Positions 11,534-19,916 of a stretch of 64,000 nucleotides of DNA are shown here, one piece after another. This DNA comes from Streptomyces sp. NRRL S-118 (GTDB lineage Bacteria; Actinomycetota; Actinomycetes; Streptomycetales; Streptomycetaceae), in assembly GCF_000716335.1 (NCBI RefSeq), contig NZ_KL591013.1, positions 1 through 64,000 of the forward strand, written 5' to 3'. The number at the start of each line of letters is the position of its first letter. The stretch's first letter is position 1. The notes under the pieces were generated by a model. The model saw only the letters and a program-made list of their open reading frames with translations, was not told where the DNA came from and did not search any database. The translations under genes were made by a program, and so were the position numbers.

Positions 11534-12145
11534 ATGGCAACGATCAAGCCGCTGCCGGACGGACGCCTGGCCGGGAAGCGCGTCGGCGTCCTCATGGAGA
11601 ACGACTTCGCCGAGGACGAGATCGCCTACTACGAGCGGCGGTTCGCCGAGGAAGGCGCCCGGGTCGAGCTGCTGACCCGGCTGTGGGGGCGCGACTCCCT
11701 GACCTTCCACGGGCACGGCCACCGCGGCACCGTCCACGTGACGGGCGACCTGGAGGCCCTCGACTACCACGAGCTGTCCCGGCTGTCGGCGCTGGTCGTG
11801 CCCGCCGGGATGGTGGCCGACCGGCTGCGCTACAGCGAGGACGTCGAGCGCGAGGCCCCCGCCGTGCGGCTGATGCGGCGCGCCTTCGGCATCCCGCACC
11901 TGGTGAAGGCGTTCTCCTGCCACGGGCTGCTGCTGCTCTCGGCCGCCAAGGAGCTGGTCCGGGGCCGCCCGGTGACCTGTCACAACAACCTGGTCGCCGA
12001 CGTCCGCAACATGGGCGCCTCCTACCTCGACCAGGACCTGGTCGAGGACGGGGACCTCATCACCTCGCGCAGCGCGGAGCACTGCCATCTGCTGGCGCGC
12101 ACGGTGATCGAGGCGCTGTCCCGCCCCCGCGGAGCGGCCGCGTGA
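11534..12145 (+). CDS. DJ-1/PfpI family protein
   Basis: The 203-residue protein has KRVGVLMENDFAEDEIAYYERRFAEEGARVELLT at the start and the nucleophile elbow VKAFSCHGLLLL, equivalent to the AxCHG of PfpI/YhbO proteases and glyoxalases. VTCHNNLVADVRNMGASYLDQDLVEDGDLITSR follows, where family members read DVRNAGA and LVTSR. Cys and His are retained, so it is probably active as deglycase or glyoxalase rather than as a protease. A GGGGGAATGCGAGC site precedes the ATG. Its stop overlaps the GTG of the next gene. Confidence 0.85.
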   Translation: MATIKPLPDGRLAGKRVGVLMENDFAEDEIAYYERRFAEEGARVELLTRLWGRDSLTFHGHGHRGTVHVTGDLEALDYHELSRLSALVVPAGMVADRLRYSEDVEREAPAVRLMRRAFGIPHLVKAFSCHGLLLLSAAKELVRGRPVTCHNNLVADVRNMGASYLDQDLVEDGDLITSRSAEHCHLLARTVIEALSRPRGAAA

Positions 12146-14082
12146 CCGCCACAGGGATCCCGCCGCGCCTCACCACCGGGCCGGACGCCACGGGAACGGC
12201 ACGGTCGCGTCCCGCCCCCACGGGAGCCGCGCGGACCGGAACCGGGCCGGTGACGTCCTTCTCCGACACGGTCGCCGGCTACGTCGAGCACCACCGCGGC
12301 GACCGGCTGCTGGTCCGCACCCTGGGCGGCGCCCCCGTGACGCTGGAGCTCACCCCCGCCACCTCGGCGCAACTGCTGCGCAACCTCGGCGAGCCGTACC
12401 AGGACGTGACCGGGCGGATGGCGGAGCACCTGGTGCCCGGCGCCCTGGTGTTCAGCTACGGCCCGCTGTACTACGGGAGCCCGGAAGGACCGCGGTTCCA
12501 GGTCGACCACATCGTCGTGGCCGGCGGCCCGGGCACGCCGCTCCCCGGTGAGGCCCCCGGGTGGTGGACCGGCCAGCTGCGCCGGCTCGCCGCCTTCTAC
12601 CGCCGGTCCCAGTTCGGCGAGGGGCCCGCGGACTTCGGCCAGTACCGCACCGAACTGCGCGGCGGAGGCGAGAAGTCCGCGTACGGCGTGCAGGAGACGG
12701 ACACCATCTCCCGCCTGGTGTACGGCATGGCCACCACCTACCTCCTCACCGGCGAGGAGGAGTACCTGGACATCGCCGAGCGCGGCTGCGCCTACCTCCA
12801 CGACCACCTGCGGTTCCACGACCCGGCGGAGGACGTGGTCCACTGGTACCACGGCATCGAGAAGCACCCGCTGGGCGAACGCAAGCTGTACGCGTCGGAG
12901 TTCGGCGACGAGCACCGCTCCCTGCCCGCGTACGAACAGATCTACGCGCTCGTCGGCCTGGCGCAGACGTACCGGATCACCGGCGACCCGGTGATCCGCG
13001 CGGACATCGACGGCACGGTACGGCTCTTCGAGCGCTTCTACGCCGACCCGCGGCTCGGGGGCTACTACTCCCACATCGACCCGGTGACCTTCAGCCCGCA
13101 CGCCGACACCCTGGGCCCCAACCGCTCCCGCAAGAACTGGAACTCCACCGGCGACCACGCGCCCGCCTACCTGATCAACCTCTACCTCGCCACCGGCGAC
13201 GAACGGCACCTGCGCATGCTGGAGCACGCCTTCGACATGATCGTGGAGCACATGCCGGAGCGCGGCGGTCCCGGTCCCTTCGTCAACGAGCGGTTCCACG
13301 CCGACTGGACCCCCGACCACGGCTGGGGCTGGCAGCAGAACCACGCGGTGGTCGGCCACAACCTGAAGATCGTCTGGAATCTGCTGCGCATGCAGTGGAC
13401 CCGCCCCAAGCGCGAGTACCGGGCGCTCGCCGAGGAGCTCGGCGCCCGCCTGCCCGCCGTCGGCCGGGACGCCCAGCGCGGCGGGTGGTACGACCTCATC
13501 GAGCGCGAACCGCGCGACGGCCGGCACGCCTTCGCCCGGCACGACCGCAAGACCTGGTGGCAGCAGGAACAGGCCATCCTGGCCTACCTGCTGCTGGCCG
13601 CCCACACCGGCGACGCCGGGCACCTGCGGCACGCGCGCGAGGCCGCCGCCTTCTACAACGCCTTCTTCCTCGACCACGACGCCGGCGCCGTCCACTTCAC
13701 CGTGCTCGCCCAGGGCATCCCGTACGCGGTCGGCAACGAGCGGCTCAAGGGCAGCCACGCGATGTCCATGTACCACAAGGCGGAGCTGTGCTATCTCGCC
13801 GAGACCTACGAGCGGCTGCTGATCCAGGGGGAGCCGCTGGAGCTGTGGTACAGGCCCCGGCCGGACGCCGCCCTGCCCGGCCGTCGCGTCCTGCGCGTCG
13901 CCCCCGACCTGCTGCCGCCCGGGAAGGTCCACCTGGAGCGGGTGCTCGTCGACGGCGAGCCCTGGCCCGACTTCGACGCCGACGCCATGGCGGTACGGCT
14001 GCCGGACACCGCCGGCCGGCCGACGGTCCGGGTCCGCCTGCGGCCCGGCCCCGCGCCCGTACGGAAAGGAACCGGCCGATGA
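12142..14082 (+). CDS. AGE-family (N-acylglucosamine 2-epimerase/cellobiose epimerase fold) protein
   Basis: This 646-residue protein carries the (alpha/alpha)6-barrel of AGE epimerases. Signs are YGVQETDTISRLVYGMATTYLLTGEEEYLDIAERG, NSTGDHAPAYLINLYLATGD, WGWQQNHAVVGHNLKIVWNLL and KTWWQQEQAILAYLLLAAHTGD. It is longer than the usual 400 residues, with an extra N-terminal beta-rich segment of about 130 residues and a C-terminal beta tail. Homologues isomerise or epimerise free or modified sugars, but the substrate here is unknown. GTG at 12142 overlaps the preceding stop and has a GGAG site. It ends in an ATGA overlap with the STAS gene. Confidence 0.8.
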   Translation: MTATGIPPRLTTGPDATGTARSRPAPTGAARTGTGPVTSFSDTVAGYVEHHRGDRLLVRTLGGAPVTLELTPATSAQLLRNLGEPYQDVTGRMAEHLVPGALVFSYGPLYYGSPEGPRFQVDHIVVAGGPGTPLPGEAPGWWTGQLRRLAAFYRRSQFGEGPADFGQYRTELRGGGEKSAYGVQETDTISRLVYGMATTYLLTGEEEYLDIAERGCAYLHDHLRFHDPAEDVVHWYHGIEKHPLGERKLYASEFGDEHRSLPAYEQIYALVGLAQTYRITGDPVIRADIDGTVRLFERFYADPRLGGYYSHIDPVTFSPHADTLGPNRSRKNWNSTGDHAPAYLINLYLATGDERHLRMLEHAFDMIVEHMPERGGPGPFVNERFHADWTPDHGWGWQQNHAVVGHNLKIVWNLLRMQWTRPKREYRALAEELGARLPAVGRDAQRGGWYDLIEREPRDGRHAFARHDRKTWWQQEQAILAYLLLAAHTGDAGHLRHAREAAAFYNAFFLDHDAGAVHFTVLAQGIPYAVGNERLKGSHAMSMYHKAELCYLAETYERLLIQGEPLELWYRPRPDAALPGRRVLRVAPDLLPPGKVHLERVLVDGEPWPDFDADAMAVRLPDTAGRPTVRVRLRPGPAPVRKGTGR

Positions 14083-14474
14083 CCTTCGACGCCTACCTCG
14101 CCGTCTCCGGACGGACGGCGGTCATCCACCTGTCCGGCGAACTCACCGACGCCCGGGTGACGGCACTGCGCGCCCTGCTGGGCCAGGCCGTCCAGCAGCC
14201 GGTGGACCGCCTGGTCCTCCGGCTCGGGGAGCTGACGTCGCTGGCCGCCGGCGGGGTGCGCTGCGTCGCCCTGGCCCAGCAGGAACTGCCCCAGGGCACC
14301 GACCTCGTCCTCGAAGGCGCCCGGGACGCCGTGCTGTCCGCGCTGCGCCTCGGCGGTGTGCACGCCGTCGCCGTACCGGCCGCGCCGCCCTCCCCCGCAC
14401 CTCCCGCGGCGCCGCCCGCGCCCGCCCCCCATTCCCTGCACCGCCATCCGTCGATAAGGAGTCTCTCCCTGTGA
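14079..14474 (+). CDS. STAS-domain protein lacking the phosphorylation site
   Basis: The 131-residue protein resembles anti-sigma-factor antagonists (SpoIIAA/RsbV type): AVIHLSGELTDARVTALRALL, then VDRLVLRLGELTSLAAGGVRCVALAQQEL. In active antagonists the loop after the strand reads DSSG with a phosphorylated Ser; here both Asp and Ser are Ala (SLAAGG). It is therefore unlikely to be controlled by an RsbW-like kinase and may only bind a partner. The last 35 residues are Pro/Ala-rich. It overlaps both neighbours (ATGA and GTGA), so it is made in step with the epimerase and nucleotidyltransferase. Confidence 0.75.
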   Translation: MTFDAYLAVSGRTAVIHLSGELTDARVTALRALLGQAVQQPVDRLVLRLGELTSLAAGGVRCVALAQQELPQGTDLVLEGARDAVLSALRLGGVHAVAVPAAPPSPAPPAAPPAPAPHSLHRHPSIRSLSL

Positions 14475-16999
14475 AGGCTGTTCCGAAGACTGTCGCGAAG
14501 GCCGTTGTGATGGCCGGCGGCGAGGGCACCCGCCTGCGCCCCCTGACCACGTCCCTGCCCAAGCCGCTGCTCCCGGTCGGCGAACGCCCGATCATGGAGC
14601 ACGTCCTGCGGCTGCTGCGCAGACACGGCATCCGGGAGACGGTCGTCACCGTCCAGTTCCTCGCCCACCTGATCCAGGAGCGGTTCGGCGACGGTTCCGG
14701 CCTCGGCATGTCGCTCACGTACGCCCACGAGGAGACGCCCCTGGGCACGGCGGGCAGCGTCAAGAACGCCGAACGGGAGCTGGCCGGCGCCCCCTTCCTG
14801 GTGATCTCCGGCGACGCGCTGACCGACATCGACCTGTCGGCGCTGATACGCCACCACCGGGAGCGGGGCGCGCTGGTCACGGTCTGCCTGACCCGCGTGC
14901 CCGACCCGCTGGAGTTCGGCGTCACCGTGCTGGGCGCGGACGGGCGCATCGAGCGCTTCCTGGAGAAGCCGACGTGGGGCGAGGTCTTCTCCGACACCGT
15001 CAACACCGGCATCTACGTGATGGAACCGGAGGTGCTCGCCCGCGTCCCGGCCGGGGAGCCGGTCGACTGGTCCGGGGACGTCTTCCCGCGCCTGATCGCC
15101 GAGGGCGCGGCCGTCCACGGCTACGTCGCCGACGGGTACTGGCAGGACGTCGGCACCCTGGACAGCTACCGGCAGGCCCAGACGGACCTGCTGGACGGCC
15201 GGGTGGACGGCGAGCTCCCCGGCACCGAGGTCCTGCCCGGGGTGTGGGTGGCCGACAGCGCCTCCGTCGACCCCGAGGCGGACGTCCGGGGCCCCGTCGT
15301 CATCGGCGAGCACGCCCGCGTCGCCGCCGGGGCACGGGTGCACGAGCACTCCGTGATCGGCGCCCACGGCGTCGTCGAACCCGGCGCCCACCTGCACCGG
15401 GCGGTGCTCCATCCGTACGCCTACGCCGGGCCGCACACCTCCCTGCGCGGCTGCGTGGTGGGGCGCAACGCCACCACCGGGCGCTCCGCGCGCCTGGAGG
15501 AGGGCGTGATCGTCGGCGAGGACTCGCGGGTGGGGCAGGACGCGGTCGTCTCGGCGGGCGTCGTCGTCAACCCGGCCAGGACCATCGGGCCCGGCGCCGT
15601 CATCGGCACCGACCTGATCTGGGACGGCCGGGGCTCGCGCTCCCTGTTCGGCCCCCGTGGCGTCAGCGGCGTGGTGAACGTCGACCTCACCGCCGAGCTG
15701 GTGGTGCGGCTCGCCGGGGCCTACGCCACGACGGTGCCCCACGACGCCACGGTCACCGTCGCCCGCGACCACGCCCAGGGTTCCCGGGTGCTGGCCGCCG
15801 CGGTGGTCTCCGCGCTCCAGTCGAGCGGGGTGCATGTACGGGACCTGGGGCACGTCCCGGTGCCGGTGGCCCGGCGGGAGGCCGCCCTCACCGACGGCGG
15901 CGTGCTGCTGACGGCGACCCCCGGCGCGGCCGACTCGGTGAGCCTGACCTTCCTCGACGAGCACGGCGTCGACCTCGGCACGGCCGCGCAGCGCAAGCTG
16001 GAACGCCTGCTGCACCAGGCCCGGTTCCGCCGCGCGCCCGCCGGGGAGTTCGGCGGGCTGCTCTCGGGCGAGGAGTCCGCGCGGACCGCGATCACGGCGT
16101 ACACCGAGCGGCTGCTGAGGCTGACCGGTACCGCGGCGATCCGGGAGCGCGCACCCAAGGTGGTCGTGGACGCCGCGTTCGGCAGCGGCGCCCTGGTGCT
16201 GCCCGGCCTCCTGGACGGCCTGGGCGTCCGCGCGGTCACGCTCAACACCGGCCTGGACGACGAGCGCGCCACCGAGACCGACATCGAGCGCCGCGCCGCC
16301 CTGCGCTACCTCGGCGACGTCGTCGCCGCCAACGACGCCGACTTCGGCGTCCGCGTCGACCCGACCGGACAGCGCATCGCGGTCGTCGACGAGCGGGGCG
16401 GGATCGTCCCCGACGAGACCCTGCTGCTGCTCCTGGCCGGGCTCGTCACGGCCGAACGGCCGGGCGGCACGGTCGTGCTGCCGCCCACCGTCAGCCGCGC
16501 CGCCGAGTCCGTCGCCGCCCGGCACGGCGGGCGGGTGGTGCGGACGGCCTCGGCGCCGGACCGCGCGATCCGGGCCGCGGGCGCCGCGGGCACCGTCCTG
16601 GCCGCCGACGGCCACGGGGGCTTCACCTTCCCGGAGAACTCCCCGTACACCGACGGGTTCGGCGCGCTGGCCCGCCTGACCGGCCTCCTCGCCCGGCGGG
16701 CGCGGCCGCTGAGCGAGCTGGTGCAGGAGGTGCCGCGCACGTTCGTCCGCCGGCGCGAGCTCACCACCCCGTGGGAGGCCAAGGGCGCGGTGATGCGGCA
16801 GGTCGCCGAGGCCGCGGCCGGCCTGGAGGTGGACACCACCGAAGGCATCCGCGTGATCGAACCGGACGGCCGGTGGGCCCTGGTGCTGCCGGACGCCTCG
16901 CGCGCGGTCACCAGGGTATGGGCGGAGGCCCCGAGCGCCGACGCGGCCGACGCCCTGCTGGCCCGCTGGGCCGACGCGGTGTCCCGCTCCACCGCCTGA
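14471..16999 (+). CDS. sugar-phosphate nucleotidyltransferase / phosphohexomutase-like fusion
   Basis: The 842-residue protein begins with a nucleotidyltransferase domain (VVMAGGEGTRLRPLTTSLPKPLLPV, residues 14-38; FLVISGDALTDIDL near 120). Left-handed beta-helix repeats follow (VGEDSRVGQDAVVSAG, about 270-380), then a phosphoglucomutase/phosphomannomutase-like half. In that half the usual active Ser loop (TASHNP) is degenerate (LTATPGAADSV), so mutase activity is doubtful. Streptomycetes commonly encode such ManC-ManB-like fusions annotated as mannose-1-phosphate guanylyltransferase. GTG at 14471 has an AAGGAG site with 9-nt spacing. It ends the operon, with a hairpin after it. Confidence 0.85.
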   Translation: MKAVPKTVAKAVVMAGGEGTRLRPLTTSLPKPLLPVGERPIMEHVLRLLRRHGIRETVVTVQFLAHLIQERFGDGSGLGMSLTYAHEETPLGTAGSVKNAERELAGAPFLVISGDALTDIDLSALIRHHRERGALVTVCLTRVPDPLEFGVTVLGADGRIERFLEKPTWGEVFSDTVNTGIYVMEPEVLARVPAGEPVDWSGDVFPRLIAEGAAVHGYVADGYWQDVGTLDSYRQAQTDLLDGRVDGELPGTEVLPGVWVADSASVDPEADVRGPVVIGEHARVAAGARVHEHSVIGAHGVVEPGAHLHRAVLHPYAYAGPHTSLRGCVVGRNATTGRSARLEEGVIVGEDSRVGQDAVVSAGVVVNPARTIGPGAVIGTDLIWDGRGSRSLFGPRGVSGVVNVDLTAELVVRLAGAYATTVPHDATVTVARDHAQGSRVLAAAVVSALQSSGVHVRDLGHVPVPVARREAALTDGGVLLTATPGAADSVSLTFLDEHGVDLGTAAQRKLERLLHQARFRRAPAGEFGGLLSGEESARTAITAYTERLLRLTGTAAIRERAPKVVVDAAFGSGALVLPGLLDGLGVRAVTLNTGLDDERATETDIERRAALRYLGDVVAANDADFGVRVDPTGQRIAVVDERGGIVPDETLLLLLAGLVTAERPGGTVVLPPTVSRAAESVAARHGGRVVRTASAPDRAIRAAGAAGTVLAADGHGGFTFPENSPYTDGFGALARLTGLLARRARPLSELVQEVPRTFVRRRELTTPWEAKGAVMRQVAEAAAGLEVDTTEGIRVIEPDGRWALVLPDASRAVTRVWAEAPSADAADALLARWADAVSRSTA

Positions 17000-17035
17000 C
17001 CCCCGCTCCCCGCACCCTCCCCGCCCCGCGCGGTC

Positions 17036-17067
17036 GCGGCTCCCGGCCCCCACGGTCCGGGAGCCGC
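17036..17067 (+). terminator. hairpin after the seven-gene operon
   Basis: An 11-bp perfect inverted repeat (GCGGCTCCCGG / CCGGGAGCCGC) with a 10-nt loop lies 37 bp after the stop of the nucleotidyltransferase fusion. It has no T-run, as is common in Streptomyces. Confidence 0.5.
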
Positions 17068-17172
17068 TCGCCGTTCCGGGGTGTGCTACTGCGGTGGGGC
17101 GTGCGCGCCTAGACTTCCCCTCGCCCGTGACGGGCATCAGTCCCCAGGCCGGGGAGGAACCGGGGAAGTGAC

Positions 17173-17658
17173 GTGGACGTGAAGGCAAGGCGGGGCCATG
17201 GCAGCGCGGCCGGCCCCACGGCGCGCAGCGCGCCGGCGGAACTGGCCGAGCAGGCCACGCGGCTGACCTCCGCGATGGACGCCACCGTCAACGCCGAGGC
17301 GGCCCGGCACGGTCTGACCCGTGCCGACTTCGACGTCCTGGCCGCGCTCCGGGCCGCGCCGGACCACCGGCTCAAGCCGACCGAACTGTCCTCCTTGTGC
17401 CGTCTGTCGTCCGGCGGGACCAGCAACGTCATCCGGCGGATGACCGAGTCCGGCTACGTCGTGCGGGAGGCCGACCTGTACGACGGGCGCAGCTCCTGGG
17501 CGCAGCTCACCGAGGAGGGCACGCGCGTGTGCGACCGGGTGCAGGAGACCGTGGACGGCGTGCACGCCCGTCTGCTGGCCGGTCTGCCGCCCGGCGTGGT
17601 CGACGCGCTGACGGCCCTGCTGGCCCAGGCGGTCGACGCCCTGGAGTCCGGCGCCTGA
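17173..17658 (+). CDS. MarR-family transcriptional regulator
   Basis: The 161-residue protein has a winged helix: LTRADFDVLAALRAAPDHRLKPTELSSLCRLSSGGTSNVIRRMTESGYVVREADLYDGRSSWAQLTEEG, with the wing RSSWAQLT in the MarR position. The flanking helices form the dimer interface. The GTG start at 17173 has a GGGGAAG site and is followed by a basic, low-complexity N-terminus; the conserved part begins near residue 22. It is separate from the upstream operon by a hairpin and convergent with the DsbA-like gene, so its target cannot be read from context. Confidence 0.82.
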   Translation: MDVKARRGHGSAAGPTARSAPAELAEQATRLTSAMDATVNAEAARHGLTRADFDVLAALRAAPDHRLKPTELSSLCRLSSGGTSNVIRRMTESGYVVREADLYDGRSSWAQLTEEGTRVCDRVQETVDGVHARLLAGLPPGVVDALTALLAQAVDALESGA

Positions 17659-17708
17659 CCTCCGCGCGGGGCGCGGCGGCCGGCCCCGCGCCGGCGGGTG
17701 CATCGCGC

Positions 17709-17749
17709 GACGAGGGCGCCCGGTGCCGTCCGGCACCGGGGCCCTCGTC
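17709..17749. terminator. bidirectional hairpin between convergent genes
   Basis: A long inverted repeat (GACGAGGGC..CCCGGTGCC against GGCACCGGG..GCCCTCGTC, one extra base in the left arm) with a 4-nt loop lies between the marR-like gene and the convergent DsbA-like gene. It can serve both. Confidence 0.6.
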
Positions 17750-17804
17750 CACCGCCCGCCGCGGCGGACCCGGCCGTCACACCGCTTCCGTCACGCTGCT
17801 TCGA

Positions 17805-18413
17805 TCACGCTGCCTCGGTCGCGCGGCTCCGCAGCGTGGCGAGCACGTCCCGCAGGCGGTCGGCGGTCGGAACGCCCTCGGTGCGCCAGTTGCCGATGGT
17901 CAGCGTCGGCACGGTGTGGATGCGGTGGACACGCCGCGCCTCCTCCTGCTCGTGGCGGTACTGCGCGGCGGCCGTCCCGGACGTGATGTGGGCGAGGAAC
18001 GCGCGGCGGTCGAGGCCGACCTCACCGGCCAGGTCCGCGAGCAGCGCCGGGTCGGAGATGTCCAGGTGCTCCAGGAAGTGGGCGTCGAAGACGCGGTCGC
18101 TGTACGCCGCCCCCGCCCCCTCCCGCTCGGCGTGGCGGTGCCCCCGCAGCGCGCGCCCGGTGCGCGGCAGCGGCAGCGAGGGGGCGGCGCCGAGCTTGAC
18201 GCCGAGCCGCTCGGCCATGGGCAGCACGGAGTTCTCCCAGACCCGCTCGGGGTAGTCCCCCTCGCCGGGCGGCGGCGTGCCCTCCGGGTGCAGCTCGTAG
18301 GCGCGCCACACCGTCCTGACGTCCGGGTCGGTGACCGCCTCGGCGAGCACCTGGCGGGTCATCACGGAGAAGGGGCATATGTAGTCGAACCAGACATCGA
18401 TCGTCAGCGTCAT
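17805..18413 (-). CDS. DsbA-family (FrnE-like) protein with a single active-site Cys
   Basis: The 202-residue protein starts MTLTIDVWFDYICPFSVMTRQVLAEA, the thioredoxin-fold opening of FrnE/2-hydroxychromene-2-carboxylate isomerase-like proteins, and ends with the cis-Pro strand VHRIHTVPTLTIGNW. The usual CPWC motif is reduced to CPFS, so only one Cys remains. It may be an isomerase or glutathione/mycothiol-linked enzyme rather than a disulfide oxidase. There is no signal peptide. Of two adjacent ATGs the second, at 18413, has the better spacing from GGAGG. It overlaps the stop of the acyltransferase gene, so the two form an operon. Confidence 0.8.
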   Translation of the reverse strand: MTLTIDVWFDYICPFSVMTRQVLAEAVTDPDVRTVWRAYELHPEGTPPPGEGDYPERVWENSVLPMAERLGVKLGAAPSLPLPRTGRALRGHRHAEREGAGAAYSDRVFDAHFLEHLDISDPALLADLAGEVGLDRRAFLAHITSGTAAAQYRHEQEEARRVHRIHTVPTLTIGNWRTEGVPTADRLRDVLATLRSRATEAA

Positions 18414-19669
18414 CATGAGCCTCCGTCACGGGGCGGGCCGGACTCTCCGGCCCCTCGGGCCAGGGGGTGGTCGGGCATCCCGGGCGTACCGGGAGCGGGC
18501 GGCAGGGGGGCGCCCGGCGCGGGAGCGGGCGCAGCCGGCGTGGGGCCGGTGCCCATGCGCCGGGTGAGGGGCCGCTCGAAGAACACGTACAGCGGCCAGG
18601 CCAGGGCGAGCGTCACGGCGAGCCAGAGCAGCAGCATCCCGGTCCCTTCGACGAGGCCCCAGGACCGTTCCGCGCCGACCACCCGGTGCCCGTACATCTG
18701 CACGAGCCGGTGCAGCAGGTAGAAGGCGAAGGAGATCTCGCCGAGCCGGACCATGACGCGGCCCCCGAACGGTGAAACGTTTCCTCGCACATCGGCCGCC
18801 GCCGCGGCGGTCACCAGGCAGGCCAGCGGGACGACCGTCGCCGCCACCATGCCGTACGCGAACGGCACCACCAGCGCGGCCGCGTACCCGGCCACCAGCA
18901 TGAGCCCGGCGAGCGGGAGCCCGGGACCGCGCCAGCGCCCGGTCCACAGGATCCGCGCCATCACCATGCCGAGGACGAACTCCAGGGCCCGTGCGGGCGG
19001 GAAGGCGAACACGAACCAGTAGTGCTCCTCCGAGACGGCCAGCCACCACATCTCGGGCCCGGCCGGCAGGACCGCCGACGCCAGGAGCGGCACGCAGAGG
19101 ACGCCCGCCACCAGCCCCCCGGCCCACCACCACAGCCGGTCCGGCCGGATCCGCAGCACCAGCCGCAACAGCAACGGGAAGGCCAGGTAGAACACCGCCT
19201 CGCAGGCCAGTGACCAGCTGACCGGGTTGACGCTCAGGATCACGTCCACGTCCGGCACCCAGGTCTGGACGAGCAGCAGGTTGCGCACGGCCCCGGGCAG
19301 CGCCTGCCCGGTCCACGCGAGCAGCACGGCGGCCACGGCGAAGGTCAGCACATGGCTCGGGTAGATCTTCCACAGGCGCCGCCGCCAGAAGCGGCGCGGG
19401 GTGTCGTCCGGGCGTGCGGACCAGGTGAGCAGGAAGCCGCTGAGGACGAAGAAGAAGGACACACCGACCCAGCCCGCTTTGGAGAACAGGCGGAAGAAGG
19501 CGGCGTCGGCCCCCGGATCGCTGAAGACGTGCTCGTACGTGGCGTGGAAGAGGAAGACGAGCAGCGCCGCGGCGAACCGCATCCCCGTCAGGGACGGCAG
19601 CCGCGCGCCGCCCGGCCGGCCGGCCGCCGCGGTCGCCGCATTCGCGTCCCGTGCGTCAACTGCCACCAC
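18413..19669 (-). CDS. membrane acyltransferase (acyltransferase 3 family)
   Basis: The 418-residue polytopic protein has about ten hydrophobic segments. The family signature starts at LPSLTGMRFAAALLVFLFHATYEH (His of helix 1), followed by GWVGVSFFFVLSGFLLTWS and FWRRRLWKIYPSH. Such proteins acetylate or acylate extracellular glycans, antibiotics or lipids. GTG at 19669 is preferred because a GAGGGGG site lies just upstream; the longer frame to 19774 has no conserved residues. The Pro/Ala-rich 45-residue C-terminus is cytoplasmic and low complexity. It is coupled to the DsbA-like gene downstream. Confidence 0.85.
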   Translation of the reverse strand: MVAVDARDANAATAAAGRPGGARLPSLTGMRFAAALLVFLFHATYEHVFSDPGADAAFFRLFSKAGWVGVSFFFVLSGFLLTWSARPDDTPRRFWRRRLWKIYPSHVLTFAVAAVLLAWTGQALPGAVRNLLLVQTWVPDVDVILSVNPVSWSLACEAVFYLAFPLLLRLVLRIRPDRLWWWAGGLVAGVLCVPLLASAVLPAGPEMWWLAVSEEHYWFVFAFPPARALEFVLGMVMARILWTGRWRGPGLPLAGLMLVAGYAAALVVPFAYGMVAATVVPLACLVTAAAAADVRGNVSPFGGRVMVRLGEISFAFYLLHRLVQMYGHRVVGAERSWGLVEGTGMLLLWLAVTLALAWPLYVFFERPLTRRMGTGPTPAAPAPAPGAPLPPAPGTPGMPDHPLARGAGESGPPRDGGS

Positions 19670-19828
19670 TGCGCCCCCTCTGCGGCGGTCCGGATCCTGT
19701 CCCGACCAGCCTGTGGGCCCTCCGGCGCCCCGGCAACGCCGACTTGGACAAGACGCGGCGGATCGGGCGGTCAACCGCCATGGGCACGGGCCGACTTCCG
19801 CAAGTAGGCCGCCTGCCCGGCAACCCCC

Positions 19829-19856
19829 TTGGAAAATACAGAACGTTCTCTATTCT
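19829..19856 (+). promoter_or_regulatory. promoter with butyrolactone-type operator (box 1)
   Basis: TTGGAA (19829-19834), 16 bp, TATTCT (19851-19856) form a plausible promoter. Its spacer is filled by the near-perfect palindrome AATACAGAAC-GTTCTCTATT (19835-19854). The same palindrome recurs at two promoters near 22.4 kb. A TetR receptor bound here would block RNA polymerase. Confidence 0.65.
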
Positions 19857-19916
19857 TTGGGGTGAGGAGAGTCTCCAACACCCGTCGCCCGTCCGAACCA
19901 CAAGGGGGGAACCATC

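Noticed and set aside
14093-17188. 1031-codon minus-strand frame
   Set aside because: It lies antisense to the STAS and nucleotidyltransferase genes, is rich in Gly/Arg/Ala, and has no recognisable domain.
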